A stretch of DNA of 64,000 bases from Blautia massiliensis (ex Durand et al. 2017) (lineage in GTDB: Bacteria > Bacillota > Clostridia > Lachnospirales > Lachnospiraceae). Location: contig NZ_LN913006.1 in the NCBI RefSeq assembly GCF_001487165.1, forward strand, positions 2,050,096-2,114,095, given 5' to 3'. Shown here piece by piece: positions 1 to 8,478 of the stretch. Position 1 is the stretch's first letter; the number at the start of each line of letters is the position of its first letter. The position numbers and the translations under genes are program-made. Under the pieces are notes generated by a model that saw only the letters and a program-made list of their open reading frames with translations, was not told the origin of the DNA and did no database searches.

Positions 1-46
1 GCTCCTGAAATTCTTTTTATTTTTTATCGTTTTATCTTCTATGATC

Positions 47-1201
47 CTATCGAATCTTTACTCCGTCCTTGATCACTGCTTTCAGTTCCAGATCCTGATC
101 CAGCAGTACCACATGAGCTTTTTTACCTGCTTCCAGAGATCCGTACTGTTCTTCCACACCAAGGCTTCTGGCCGGATTTATGGTCGCGCAGGCCACGGCT
201 GTTTCCAGCGGAAGCTCCATCTTTTTAACAACTGTACGCATACAGTCCATCAGATTTGTGGCAGATCCTGCGATCGCACCGTCAGATACCAGCGTGGCAA
301 GTCTTCCCACAACCTTAACATCCAGTCCGCCCAGTGTATACTGACCGTCCGGCATACCGGTAGCTCTCATACTGTCGCTGATCAGGATCATCCTGTCAGC
401 TCCCATCATCTGAAAGGTAGCTCGAACAACAGACGGATGGATATGGATCCCGTCACAGATGATCTCTGCCATAACATCCTTACTATCAAAAACAGCACCT
501 ACGACACCTGGTGCACGATGCGTAAACGTAGGCATTGCGTTATACAGATGGACTGCATGGTTTGCCCCTGCTCTGCATGCTTCCATTGCTGTATCGTAAT
601 CTGCATTGGTATGTGCCAGAGAAACATTGACCCTTTCATGAACTTCTCGGATAAATTCTGCTGCATGCTCACTTTCTTCAGGTGCAATCCCTATAAATTT
701 TACCAGACCTTCCGAGGCCTTTAAAAAACGGTCACAGATTTCCACATTACATGGCAGGATATTCCTCGCGTCCTGTGCCCCTTTTTTCGCCGGGCTGATA
801 AAAGGCCCTTCCATATTGATCCCCAGAAAATCCGCCTTACGGCAGTCCTTTGTTTCTTTTTTATATTCTGCTGCTGTATGGAGGATCTGCTCCAGTTCCT
901 CTACCGGTAAAGTCATAGTAGCCGGCGCGATCGCTGTAACTCCTACCGATGCCTCATATTCCGCGATCCTTCCGATCGCAGCCTTGTCTCCGTCGCAGAA
1001 ATCATCTCCCTTGCATCCATGAAAATGCAGATCGATCAGTCCCGGAATGGCGTAGCAGCCTTTTCCGTCCAGAACATCCCCGTTAAGCTGCGGCGCATCC
1101 TTTTCTTCATAAACCTGTCGGATCTTATCCCCATCCAGGATAATCCCGCCTTTTACAAATGCTTTGTCCGGTGTAAAAACATACACATTATCAATGATCA
1201 T
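47..1201 (-). CDS. nagA: N-acetylglucosamine-6-phosphate deacetylase
   Basis: This amidohydrolase removes the acetyl group from GlcNAc-6-phosphate, giving glucosamine-6-phosphate and acetate in cytosolic amino-sugar catabolism. Visible motifs are the metal HxH in LIDLHFHG, the metal-binding Glu in NMEGPFI, His in SLAHTNADY and HAVHLYNAM, and the catalytic Asp in ILISDSMRATG. The length (384 residues) is normal for NagA. I start at the ATG at 1201 because GGGAGG lies 8 bases upstream; an in-frame start 24 bases further up has no such site. No nagB is in the window. A tRNA gene lies just upstream on the same strand with its own terminator. The family call is firm. Confidence 0.95.
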   Translation of the reverse strand: MIIDNVYVFTPDKAFVKGGIILDGDKIRQVYEEKDAPQLNGDVLDGKGCYAIPGLIDLHFHGCKGDDFCDGDKAAIGRIAEYEASVGVTAIAPATMTLPVEELEQILHTAAEYKKETKDCRKADFLGINMEGPFISPAKKGAQDARNILPCNVEICDRFLKASEGLVKFIGIAPEESEHAAEFIREVHERVNVSLAHTNADYDTAMEACRAGANHAVHLYNAMPTFTHRAPGVVGAVFDSKDVMAEIICDGIHIHPSVVRATFQMMGADRMILISDSMRATGMPDGQYTLGGLDVKVVGRLATLVSDGAIAGSATNLMDCMRTVVKKMELPLETAVACATINPARSLGVEEQYGSLEAGKKAHVVLLDQDLELKAVIKDGVKIR

Positions 1202-1238
1202 AGTAAAACCTCCCAAAATCCCCATTTGTGATCATAAA

Positions 1239-1273
1239 CAAAAAAGCAACCAGAAACATGTTCTGATTGCTTT
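1239..1273 (-). terminator. Terminator downstream of tRNA-Glu
   Basis: An interrupted hairpin pairs AGCAA and CAGAA with TTCTG and TTGCT. On the minus strand it is followed by a run of T. It sits between the tRNA gene and the nagA ribosome site, so it would end the tRNA transcript and separate it from nagA. Confidence 0.7.
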
Positions 1274-1280
1274 CAGTTAA

Positions 1281-1352
1281 TAGCCAGTACGGGAATCGAA
1301 CCCGTGTTTCCGCCGTGAGAGGGCGGCGTCTTAGCCCCTTGACCAACTGGCC
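1281..1352 (-). tRNA. tRNA-Glu (anticodon CUC)
   Basis: A cloverleaf can be drawn. A 7-bp acceptor stem begins GGCCAGT, a D arm has GTC/GAC, and the anticodon stem CCGCC/GGCGG carries the loop CTCTCAC, which gives anticodon CTC. The T arm is ACGGG-TTCGAAT-CCCGT and the discriminator base is A. The body closely resembles Bacillus-type tRNA-Glu(UUC) apart from the anticodon. CCA is not encoded; the genome continues TTAACTG. The CUC isoacceptor reads GAG and is dispensable in some genomes, where UUC reads both codons. Confidence 0.93.
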
Positions 1353-1413
1353 ATATTCTTTTGTTTCTGTCGTTTGATTTCGTTTTTTGTTGTTTCCCTC
1401 AACCGACTTCGTT

Positions 1414-1442
1414 AGTATATAACACTTTCTTTCAAAATGCAA
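1414..1442 (-). promoter_or_regulatory. Promoter of tRNA-Glu
   Basis: On the minus strand, TTGCAT (1437-1442) and TATACT (1414-1419) are separated by 17 bases, which is a good sigma-A-type promoter about 60 bases upstream of the tRNA 5' end. Confidence 0.7.
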
Positions 1443-1524
1443 GTACTTTTTTTAATTTTTTTAAAAAATTTTCATGTTTTTCACGTTTATTCGTTTTTTA
1501 CCCATTTTCCGGTATTTCGTACGC

Positions 1525-1553
1525 TTGACCACTGCTGGTGTAAGTGCTACTAT
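1525..1553 (+). promoter_or_regulatory. Promoter of the SGNH hydrolase / acetyltransferase pair
   Basis: TTGACC (1525-1530) and TACTAT (1548-1553) are separated by exactly 17 bases. A GCGGAT-AATG-ATCCGC hairpin lies between the predicted start of transcription and the ATG at 1624. Confidence 0.65.
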
Positions 1554-1623
1554 CAAAGCACCAATACGAAAATAATCGACTGCGGATAATGATCCGCCCG
1601 GTATAACAGAAAGAAGGAATTGG

Positions 1624-2250
1624 ATGACTCGCATTTTGTGTCTCGGAGACAGTATCACAGATTGCGGACGGCTTTTCTCCGCAGATCCTCTTGGAAAAGG
1701 ATATGTGAAGCAGCTCTCCTGTCTGCTTCATAACACAGATCACCGATTTTCCATTGAAAACAGAGGTATTGATGGTTTCACCCTGGAACGGCTTCTTCAG
1801 AACACAGATTTCTGGCTGGAAAGCTCTGATCCGGATATTGTTACCGTCCTGATCGGGATCAATGATGTGGGGATCATGATGAACACCCGCCGTTCATCTG
1901 CACAACAGCAGGATCTGATGAACAAATTTGTCACCCGTTATGAGCTCCTTGCAAAAAAGCTATCCTGCACAAACTCCCGGAAACGAACGCTCTATTTCCT
2001 GGAACCCTTTGTTTTTCCATGGCCACGCTGCTACGCTTCCTGGGCTCCCCTTCTTTCACAGATGTCCGTACATATTAAAAAGATCAGTCAGGATCATGGC
2101 GCCGTTTTTCTCCCGCTGCAGAACGATCTGGATCAGGAAGCTGCACGATCCGGGCCTGCATCAATAACTTCTGACGGTATCCATCTCACACCACAGGGGC
2201 ATCAGATCCTGGCAGATAAACTTTATAAATTGATCATATCAGAAAGGTAA
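1624..2250 (+). CDS. SGNH/GDSL-family hydrolase
   Basis: This is a probable cytosolic esterase or lipase-like hydrolase of the SGNH fold. Block I is LCLGDSITDCG, with the nucleophile Ser at residue 10. Block III is IGINDVG, supplying the oxyanion Asn. Block V is DGIHLTPQGH, supplying catalytic Asp and His near the C-terminus. At 208 residues it is a complete single-domain member. There is no signal peptide. GAAGGAA lies before the ATG. The acetyltransferase that follows begins 4 bases after the stop, so the two are probably translated from one message. The substrate cannot be read from the sequence; short acyl esters or deacetylation of sugars are typical for the family. Confidence 0.85.
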   Translation: MTRILCLGDSITDCGRLFSADPLGKGYVKQLSCLLHNTDHRFSIENRGIDGFTLERLLQNTDFWLESSDPDIVTVLIGINDVGIMMNTRRSSAQQQDLMNKFVTRYELLAKKLSCTNSRKRTLYFLEPFVFPWPRCYASWAPLLSQMSVHIKKISQDHGAVFLPLQNDLDQEAARSGPASITSDGIHLTPQGHQILADKLYKLIISER

Positions 2251-2254
2251 TACT

Positions 2255-3019
2255 ATGGAAACAACGATCAAAAAAATCGAAGATATGTCACTGAACGCAT
2301 GGCCTTCCCATAAAATGGAACTTTATGACGGATGGATCTTACGTTTTTCTTATTTCTATACGCACAGGACCAACAGTGTGGAACAGTTCGGAACCTCCAC
2401 ACTTCCATGGCGCGAAAAAATCCCCTACTGCGAACAGGTCTATAAGCGTCTGGGAACTCCTGCGATCTTTAAGATCAGCCCCCTTGTATCCCCGGATTTT
2501 GACTATATGCTGGAAAACAGGGGCTATTCCGTTCAGCACATAACAAATGTTATGACTGTAGACCTAGACAATGCCGTTCTGGATGCGTCTGTCACCGATG
2601 TGCTTTTTTCCAATGAAATTCCTGATTTCTGGATCCACAGCCTTTTTGACTTGAAAAGAACTACAAATCCGATCCATCGAAGCGTCGTTCCTTCCATGTA
2701 CCGTGCCATTCTTAAGGAAACTGTCTGCGCTTCCATAACAAAAAACGGCGAGATCATTGCCACAGGTCTTGGAATCCTGGATCGCGACTACATCGGTATC
2801 TATGCCATTCATGTACGTGAAGATTATCGCCGCAGAGGATATGCCCGTCAGATCTGTACCGGTCTTCTCAATGAGGGCAAAAAAAGAGGCGCCAGCCACG
2901 CTTATCTTCAGGTGGTAAAAAACAATACTTCCGCAGAAAAGCTTTACAGCTCTCTTGGATTTCAGTATTCCTATACCTACTGGTTCCGTGTTCAGCCTGT
3001 AGGAACACGTTTTCAGTAA
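2255..3019 (+). CDS. GNAT-family N-acetyltransferase
   Basis: A 254-residue acetyltransferase whose GNAT domain is in the C-terminal half. The acetyl-CoA loop is VREDYRRRGYARQI, near residues 190-203, followed by the late motif AEKLYSSLGFQYSYTYWFR. The N-terminal 120 residues include WPSHKMELYDGWILRFS, a start often seen in two-domain GNAT proteins that act on small molecules. The start lies 4 bases after the hydrolase stop, which implies translational coupling. The acceptor substrate is unknown. Confidence 0.85.
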   Translation: METTIKKIEDMSLNAWPSHKMELYDGWILRFSYFYTHRTNSVEQFGTSTLPWREKIPYCEQVYKRLGTPAIFKISPLVSPDFDYMLENRGYSVQHITNVMTVDLDNAVLDASVTDVLFSNEIPDFWIHSLFDLKRTTNPIHRSVVPSMYRAILKETVCASITKNGEIIATGLGILDRDYIGIYAIHVREDYRRRGYARQICTGLLNEGKKRGASHAYLQVVKNNTSAEKLYSSLGFQYSYTYWFRVQPVGTRFQ

Positions 3020-3065
3020 ATGCATGGATTTTCCGTAAATCCCTGTAGAAATCAAAAAATCTTTT

Positions 3066-3074
3066 TGCTATAAT
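3066..3074 (+). promoter_or_regulatory. Extended -10 promoter before the 66-residue protein gene
   Basis: TGCTATAAT is an extended -10 element (TGn-TATAAT). No convincing -35 is visible. Transcription would begin about 65 bases upstream of the next small gene. Confidence 0.45.
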
Positions 3075-3146
3075 ACCCTTAATATGTATAAAATCTTTCC
3101 TGCCTTCATATACTGATCCTTATCAATCAATAAGGAGACTGATCCG

Positions 3147-3347
3147 ATGAACGATCCGCAGGAAAAAAACACCCAAAATCCCTATCATATTTATTACAAT
3201 AATTATCTGGATACCAATGCCTGTACTGAATGCACGGGTCTGATCAACCATGGAATCGACAGCCGTGAGCAATGGGATTCTTTCCGCCAGATCTTTGACT
3301 TTATACCGGCGTCGGAAACCCATGATCTTACAGATAAACAGGACTGA
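3147..3347 (+). CDS. Small uncharacterised protein (66 residues)
   Basis: I do not recognise this protein. It is acidic and polar, has no membrane segment, contains one CTEC pair, and has a central HGIDSREQWDSFRQIFDF stretch that may be helical. An AAGGAG site lies 9 bases before the ATG and an extended -10 element lies further upstream. The repeat-containing lipoprotein follows 26 bases later with its own site, so the two may share a transcript. The strong ribosome site and operon position make it likely to be a real gene. Confidence 0.6.
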   Translation: MNDPQEKNTQNPYHIYYNNYLDTNACTECTGLINHGIDSREQWDSFRQIFDFIPASETHDLTDKQD

Positions 3348-3373
3348 CCGTTATCCCGGGTCGGAGGACACAA

Positions 3374-4537
3374 ATGAAAAAACTGTCTGCTGCATGTATG
3401 ATTCTCGGCCTTTCCCTTTTTGCGGGAGGCTGCAGCAATGATCAGATCGATGATCATATTATTTCTCTTCAGGATAAAATTTCAGACGTTACTGCTTCAG
3501 ATTCCACAGAACAGGAAGATCAGGAGCCTTCCACGGAAGAACGTGTTTATATAGATGAGCTTACCGGCACACTGCTGGATTTTGACGGTACACACCTGAC
3601 GATTTCCAGCAATGGAGAAACCTATGTATTTGATGTTTCCCAGACAAGGCTTGAATGCAAATACGGCGTTGTATCCAGTGATCAGGTCAGTGTGATCTAC
3701 CAGGGACAGCTTTCCGGAACGGATATCAGCACCATTTCCCCCATCAAAATAACCGACAAATATCATAATGAAACTCCTCTGGAGGACCGCACTTTAAAGG
3801 GCAAAGTGAAATCACTCACATCCAATGCCCTTGTGATAGTTACAGAAAAGGGAAATACCGTAACCTTCCCTGTCACCGGTGTCAGACAATACTACAAAAA
3901 AGGCATCAAGGCCGGCAAGTGGGTCTATGTCCATTTTCGCGGTAAATTCATCAACGAAACACTCGTGGATGACAAACAGTATGACGGCAGTTTCACAAAA
4001 GTGATCAGTGTCTCCGATACGGATCCACTGAAAGTACCTGCAGCAACTCCTACGCCTTCCCCTGAACCGAAGAAAAAAGAACAGCATCTCCGTGCAAAGA
4101 TCGTAAATGTCAGCACCGGCACAATGACTGTCATTCCGCAGACCACAGGATCGGAACTGACTGTTTCACTTTCCTCGGTTCCTGTATATTTCAAAGGAGG
4201 AATGGCTCCGGGATCTTATGTAAACATTATCTATACCGGTAAATTTAATGGTGAATCCACCAGCGGCATGAAGATCCGTGGAATCACCGGGGAGGATCCG
4301 GACATACTTTCAGTACGCAACATTACTTCTACTGTAACCGGCACGATCCTGGGCACAACCGCCAATACCGTGCTGCTCCAGACATACGACGGCGTAAAGA
4401 TCCTCTGCAGCCGTGAAAACGTTCCGGACCTTTCCTCAAGCGGAATGGAAGAAGGTGCCGATCTCCGGGTTACTTTCAACCCTGCGAAATCACGCACCTC
4501 CAATATTTATACCTGTATTAAATTCGAAGACCCGTGA
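3374..4537 (+). CDS. Lipoprotein built from four beta-rich repeats
   Basis: The N-terminus is a lipoprotein signal: positive residues, a hydrophobic stretch and the lipobox FAGGC, with the lipidated Cys near residue 20. An acidic linker follows. Four degenerate repeats of about 75 residues then run roughly 60-135, 140-225, 235-310 and 315-387. Each has a G-x-L/V...L-x-I beta start and a later K-G/P-G-x-x-V-x-V-x-Y-x-G-K-style strand. A Pro/Thr/Lys linker (residues 220-235) splits repeats 2 and 3. GGAGG lies 6 bases before the start. The 3' end overlaps the convergent amidohydrolase by 31 bases. I do not recognise a named family; an extracytoplasmic binding or scaffold role is a guess. Confidence 0.75.
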   Translation: MKKLSAACMILGLSLFAGGCSNDQIDDHIISLQDKISDVTASDSTEQEDQEPSTEERVYIDELTGTLLDFDGTHLTISSNGETYVFDVSQTRLECKYGVVSSDQVSVIYQGQLSGTDISTISPIKITDKYHNETPLEDRTLKGKVKSLTSNALVIVTEKGNTVTFPVTGVRQYYKKGIKAGKWVYVHFRGKFINETLVDDKQYDGSFTKVISVSDTDPLKVPAATPTPSPEPKKKEQHLRAKIVNVSTGTMTVIPQTTGSELTVSLSSVPVYFKGGMAPGSYVNIIYTGKFNGESTSGMKIRGITGEDPDILSVRNITSTVTGTILGTTANTVLLQTYDGVKILCSRENVPDLSSSGMEEGADLRVTFNPAKSRTSNIYTCIKFEDP

Positions 4538-5403
4538 CGGAAGATGGTACGGATCCTTTTTTCTCCATCTTCCATCCAGCTTCGTACTGCCTGCGTATCA
4601 CCCAGTATATCAAAAAAAGCTCTGCTTTCATCCTGTACACCCTGGCCGTGAAGAACCTGATATGCACCGGCATCGCTTCCTACTGCCACATGAACCTTCT
4701 TTTCAAAAGCTTTCTTCAGATTCTGCTCGCCTGTCTTTATAATAGATGCAAGAATCGTATCTTCAAATCTGCCGCAGCCTTTAAGATTCCGCACAGTTAC
4801 AAGTGTCGGAACCCACACGCTTTCGCTGTCTGCCAGCATGGAAATCGTCTCATCATCCATATAGTTCCCATGCTCAATACTGTCAACACCAGCCTCCACT
4901 GCTGCTTGTACGCCATAGCATCCATTTGTATGGCTCATCACGGCAAATCCCTCTTCATGAGCAATATGTACCATTTCTTTCACATCCGTTGCTGAAAGCG
5001 GCGTTCCCGTAATTTTCCCGTGATCTGCAAAATCCAGAAGCCCTGTAGTCATGATCTTGATAAAATCCGCACCTTCAGCGGCAGCTTCCAGAACTCTTCT
5101 GTGATATTCCTTCATGTCTGAAAAGCTTTTTCCAACGATCTTCCCGTAATGCCCCTCTTTATAAATGGCAAAAACCGGTGTGCGATAGTCAATTTCATAT
5201 TCAGGGGCCAGTCTGGCAGCCCGTTTTGACACACCGTAATGATCTCCTCCGTCTCTCACAAAACGGATTCCTCTTTTCCGGTATTCCTCAAAATGAGCAC
5301 GGATCAGTGCATCCCGGGGCCCGTTTTTCTGTGTCTCAACGGCTTTCCGGTAATCATAGCCATTGAGAAATATATGTGCATGACATTCCCCAAACATTTT
5401 CAT
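4507..5403 (-). CDS. Metal-dependent amidohydrolase family protein
   Basis: This is a TIM-barrel amidohydrolase. Metal and active-site motifs are ECHAHIF (HxH near residues 8-10), DFIKIMTTG (possible bridging Lys), MSHTNG, SIEHGNYMDD and VGSDAGAY (catalytic Asp). It is short (298 residues) because the usual N-terminal beta-sandwich is absent and the HxH sits almost at the start. The closest family members I recall are imidazolonepropionase/prolidase-like hydrolases. The ATG at 5403 overlaps the stop of the upstream AlaX gene by one base, so the two are translationally coupled; an adjacent GTG at 5406 is also possible. The substrate is unknown. Confidence 0.82.
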   Translation of the reverse strand: MKMFGECHAHIFLNGYDYRKAVETQKNGPRDALIRAHFEEYRKRGIRFVRDGGDHYGVSKRAARLAPEYEIDYRTPVFAIYKEGHYGKIVGKSFSDMKEYHRRVLEAAAEGADFIKIMTTGLLDFADHGKITGTPLSATDVKEMVHIAHEEGFAVMSHTNGCYGVQAAVEAGVDSIEHGNYMDDETISMLADSESVWVPTLVTVRNLKGCGRFEDTILASIIKTGEQNLKKAFEKKVHVAVGSDAGAYQVLHGQGVQDESRAFFDILGDTQAVRSWMEDGEKRIRTIFRHGSSNLIQV

Positions 5404-6554
5404 CACTGCTCAAAAAAGTTTCGGATCTCTTTCTCAGATGCCTGCACCGACCCCTGTACAAAGAACGGCTTTCCACCTCCGCGTCCGTTTAATTTCGCAT
5501 TCATCTCTTTTGTAAACTGACGGAGATCGCCGTCTTTTTCGCCCATTGCATACTTGTAGCTTCCGTCTGCATTTCCGGAAAATACCGCACAGCAGCCCTG
5601 GCAGGTCTGTGTCACGGCGTCTGCAAGCTTCCGCACACTGTCTGCATCCATTCCATCCATAAAGATGAGAACGCTTCCGCTTCCTGCATAACGCTCTGCC
5701 TCTTTCCGGCACATGTCGTCTACCAGCTGCCCAACCTGTCCTTTCAGTCGGAAATTCTCTTCCTGAAGGCGTTCCACTGCCTGCGCAGTCTTATCCATTT
5801 TTGCGGAAAGCTTTACAGAAATCTGGTGGTTCTGGTCATTGACCATGTTCAGATAATCCAGCACACGTTTTCCGCAGATCATCTCAATACGGACACCTTC
5901 ACGAAATTTTTCCACGGAAAGAAGTTTCACCATTCCGATCTCTCCGGTATGTGTCACATGAGTTCCGCAGCATGCACAGATATCCACCCCTGGAAATTCT
6001 ACGATCCGCACCTGACCGGTGAGCTCTTTTTTGCTTCGGTAGTCGATTTTTTCCAGTTCCTCCGCTGTAGGATATATGATCTTTATCTGCGTATCTTCCC
6101 ATATCTTTTGGTTTGTTTTCCGCTCGATCTCAGCAAGCTGCGCCTCATCCAACGGGCCATTCAGATCTATGGTAATGGTATCGCTTCCCATATGAAAGCC
6201 TACATTATCGTATCCGTAAGCCTCGTGGATCAGTCCGCTCACCATATGCTCACCGGAATGCTGCTGCATCAGATCAAATCTTCTTGCCCAATCGATGCGT
6301 CCCTGTACTTCTGTTCCGACTTCCATCGGCTGATCTGTATAATGAAGAAGTTCTCCCTCCTTTTCATGCACTTCCTTTACTTTCACATCGTTGAGATATC
6401 CGGTATCGCTTGGCTGTCCACCGCCCTCCGGGTAAAAAGCGCTCTCATCCAGAATGATATGAAAACCTTTTTTTGCTTCTCTGCACTCCAGGACTTTGGC
6501 TGTAAATTCTTTTTTATATACATCTTCATAATATAAACGTTTCGTCTCTGTCAT
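5403..6554 (-). CDS. AlaX-type alanyl-tRNA editing protein with DHHA1 domain
   Basis: This is a free-standing relative of the AlaRS editing half, expected to hydrolyse mischarged Ser- or Gly-tRNA(Ala). The tRNA_SAD zinc site is seen as QQHSGEHMVSG (HxxxH) and CACCGTHVTHTGEIG (Cys/His). The N-terminal beta-barrel contains DESAFYPEGGGQPSDTG. The region after about residue 250 has a coiled-coil segment and a DHHA1-like domain ending in NGRGGGKPFFVQGS, making this the long AlaX form (383 residues). I start at 6554 because AAAGGA lies 8 bases upstream; the longer frame has no site. It is coupled to the amidohydrolase. Confidence 0.9.
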   Translation of the reverse strand: MTETKRLYYEDVYKKEFTAKVLECREAKKGFHIILDESAFYPEGGGQPSDTGYLNDVKVKEVHEKEGELLHYTDQPMEVGTEVQGRIDWARRFDLMQQHSGEHMVSGLIHEAYGYDNVGFHMGSDTITIDLNGPLDEAQLAEIERKTNQKIWEDTQIKIIYPTAEELEKIDYRSKKELTGQVRIVEFPGVDICACCGTHVTHTGEIGMVKLLSVEKFREGVRIEMICGKRVLDYLNMVNDQNHQISVKLSAKMDKTAQAVERLQEENFRLKGQVGQLVDDMCRKEAERYAGSGSVLIFMDGMDADSVRKLADAVTQTCQGCCAVFSGNADGSYKYAMGEKDGDLRQFTKEMNAKLNGRGGGKPFFVQGSVQASEKEIRNFFEQ

Positions 6555-6696
6555 TTGTCTCATCCTTTCTGCATCTCTGCTTTGACGACTTATAGTATAG
6601 ACCAAATTTTCTCTCCCCGCTATATAAAAGCGGCATTTATCCAATGATTTACATATTTTTCTATAAAAGCTGAAGGCTTTCCTTCAGATTCCGCGT

Positions 6697-7238
6697 TATA
6701 ATAAATGAAGCGGGAAGAGAAGGGAGCTGATTGCATTACACGGGAAGAATATCTGGAATATCTGATACATACATACCAAAACTTAATATTTTCCATTTGT
6801 CTGAAATCGGTGGGCAATCCCTTTGACGCCGAGGATCTGACACAGGATGTTTTTCTTTCCGCCTACAAAAATCTCTCCCGTTTTGATGGCACCTACGAAA
6901 AAGCCTGGCTCAGCAAGATCGCAGTCAGAAAATGTCTGGATCATCTGAAAGCAGCCGGCAGACGTACCATTCCCACAGAGGACACCTATTTTGAACAGCT
7001 CCATGATAAAGAGTTTTCCCCGGAGGAGGCATTTCTGGACAAAGATTTCAAGGATCGGATCCGGCATTTATGTGTAGCGCTGAAAAGCCCCTACAGGGAG
7101 GTTGCCCTTGAGCATTTCTGCGAAGAAAAAACCGCCGCAGAAATTGCAAAAGCGCAGAATAAAAATATCAAAACAGTCCAGACGCAGATCTACCGGTCCA
7201 GATCTATGCTGAAAGCACTGCTGGAAAGGAGTGATTAG
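6697..7238 (+). CDS. ECF-type RNA polymerase sigma factor
   Basis: Region 2 is seen in NPFDAEDLTQDVFLSAYKN and region 4 in REVALEHFCEEKTAAEIA followed by KNIKTVQTQIYRSR. The length (about 170 residues) fits the ECF group. The anti-sigma gene begins at the base after the stop. The start is unclear. The ATG at 6705 has no ribosome site and lies directly behind a TATAAT (6697-6702), so transcription would begin at or after it. An AAGGGAG site lies 8 bases before an ATT codon at 6735, from which the protein would read (M)TREEYLEYL. I give the TATAAT-inclusive range; the reading frame itself begins at 6705 or 6735. Confidence 0.87.
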
Positions 7239-7733
7239 ATGCACATACCACAGGATGAATTACAGAAATTCCAGGACGGAACCATGAATACGGATGAAAT
7301 GATCCATTTTCTGGAGCATATGGAGCAATGTGACTTCTGTCTGGATGAACTTCTTCAGAATGAGGATGCCGCTTCTGAGTATGCTCCATCCTATCTGCAG
7401 GATGAAATTCTGAAAAAAGCAGCTTCTCCGGAAGTTCAGGCTTCCAGAAAAATACATGAAACTGCTTATTGGATGAAGCTTCTCTGTGCAGGCTTACGGA
7501 CTGCCGTAGGCATGGGTGTTGCGCTGATCATGCTTTTTTCTGTATCTCAGACAGATTTTACGGCTCTTCATCCTTCACCGGAAACAAAAGTTAAGATTTC
7601 TTCATCCCTTGACATTGGTTCCGGCCTAAACCAGCTTTCCATGCAGGTAGGTTCCCAGCTCAGTGAACATTCTCAGAAGATCAGTAATAATCTGAACGAT
7701 CTTACGAATAAAATTATAAACGGAGGCAAGTAA
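7239..7733 (+). CDS. Zinc-type anti-sigma factor, membrane anchored
   Basis: The N-terminal 45 residues carry the anti-sigma zinc signature HMEQCDFC (HxxxCxxC), expected to hold the ECF sigma factor encoded immediately upstream. One membrane segment lies near residues 84-104 (AVGMGVALIMLFSVSQ). The outer part is about 60 polar residues rich in Ser, Asn and Leu and may be helical. There is no intergenic base between the two genes, which is typical for sigma/anti-sigma pairs. The signal that releases the sigma factor cannot be inferred. Confidence 0.8.
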   Translation: MHIPQDELQKFQDGTMNTDEMIHFLEHMEQCDFCLDELLQNEDAASEYAPSYLQDEILKKAASPEVQASRKIHETAYWMKLLCAGLRTAVGMGVALIMLFSVSQTDFTALHPSPETKVKISSSLDIGSGLNQLSMQVGSQLSEHSQKISNNLNDLTNKIINGGK

Positions 7734-7737
7734 ATTT

Positions 7738-8418
7738 ATGAAAAAACAAAAACATGGTTTCTGGGTATTTATCTTTTCCCTGATCCCCGGTGCCGGGGAA
7801 ATGTACATGGGATTTAAAAAACAGGGACTTAGCATTATGCTACTGTTCTGGGGATCGATCGCACTGGCATCCATAACCGGTCTTGGATGGCTGGCCATGT
7901 TTCTCCCGGTGATATGGTTCTATAGTTTTTTTAATGTCCATAATCTGAAATCCCTGTCAGAAGAAGAATTCTACTCTGTAGAGGATAATTACATTCTTCA
8001 CATGGATCAGCTTTCCGGTGATATGGGAAAATTCTTACAAAAGCATCAAAGTGCAGCTGCATGGATCCTGATCCTGTTTGGTATCTGCATCCTGTGGAGT
8101 CGTTTCACAAGTCTTTTGTACTTCATTGTACCGACTAATATGGTCGACTATGTATACAATATCTGCAACAGCCTTCCGCAGATCATCATTGCTGCAGGTA
8201 TCATTGCTGCAGGTATTTATCTTCTTACTCAGCAGAAAAAGAAACTGAAACAGGAAACCGAAACAAAAGAAGAGCATTACTGGGAACCCTATCGTCCATA
8301 TCAGCAGCTGACAGAAAAGCCTGTTCATACTTCTGATAACTCCGACAAAGATACAGCATCTGAAGCTTCTTCCATTTCTGATCCGGAAAATACCGATTCT
8401 AATTCATCCACAAAATAA
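7738..8418 (+). CDS. Multi-pass membrane protein of the sigma/anti-sigma operon
   Basis: I do not recognise a named function. The N-terminus has a TM2-like hairpin (FSLIPGAGEMYMGFKKQG, then two hydrophobic segments up to residue 70). A soluble acidic stretch follows, then two more membrane segments near 103-130 and 145-165, and an acidic Ser/Thr/Asp-rich tail from 175 to 226. It starts 4 bases after the anti-sigma stop, so it is probably in the same operon and may act in the same envelope response. A 15-bp exact tandem duplication (8185-8214) encodes IIAAG twice in the last membrane segment. Confidence 0.7.
   Translation: MKKQKHGFWVFIFSLIPGAGEMYMGFKKQGLSIMLLFWGSIALASITGLGWLAMFLPVIWFYSFFNVHNLKSLSEEEFYSVEDNYILHMDQLSGDMGKFLQKHQSAAAWILILFGICILWSRFTSLLYFIVPTNMVDYVYNICNSLPQIIIAAGIIAAGIYLLTQQKKKLKQETETKEEHYWEPYRPYQQLTEKPVHTSDNSDKDTASEASSISDPENTDSNSSTK
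8185..8214 (+). repeat. 15-bp exact tandem duplication
   Basis: ATCATTGCTGCAGGT occurs twice head to tail inside the membrane protein gene, in frame, duplicating five residues of a membrane helix. Confidence 0.9.
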
Positions 8419-8423
8419 CAGAG

Positions 8424-8465
8424 AAAAAAAGATCCACTGTCAGTTTCCTGACAATGGATCTTTTT
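8424..8465. terminator. Bidirectional terminator between the sigma operon and atp operon
   Basis: The stem GATCCA-C-TGTCAG pairs with CTGACA-A-TGGATC around a TTTC loop. It is flanked by A-run and T-run on either side, so it can stop both the plus-strand membrane protein message and the minus-strand atp message. Confidence 0.88.
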
Positions 8466-8478
8466 ATATGATTTAAAT

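Noticed and set aside
6555-6704. T-box or riboswitch ahead of the AlaX gene
   Set aside because: The region upstream of the start has no specifier stem, T-box sequence or antiterminator that I could recognise.
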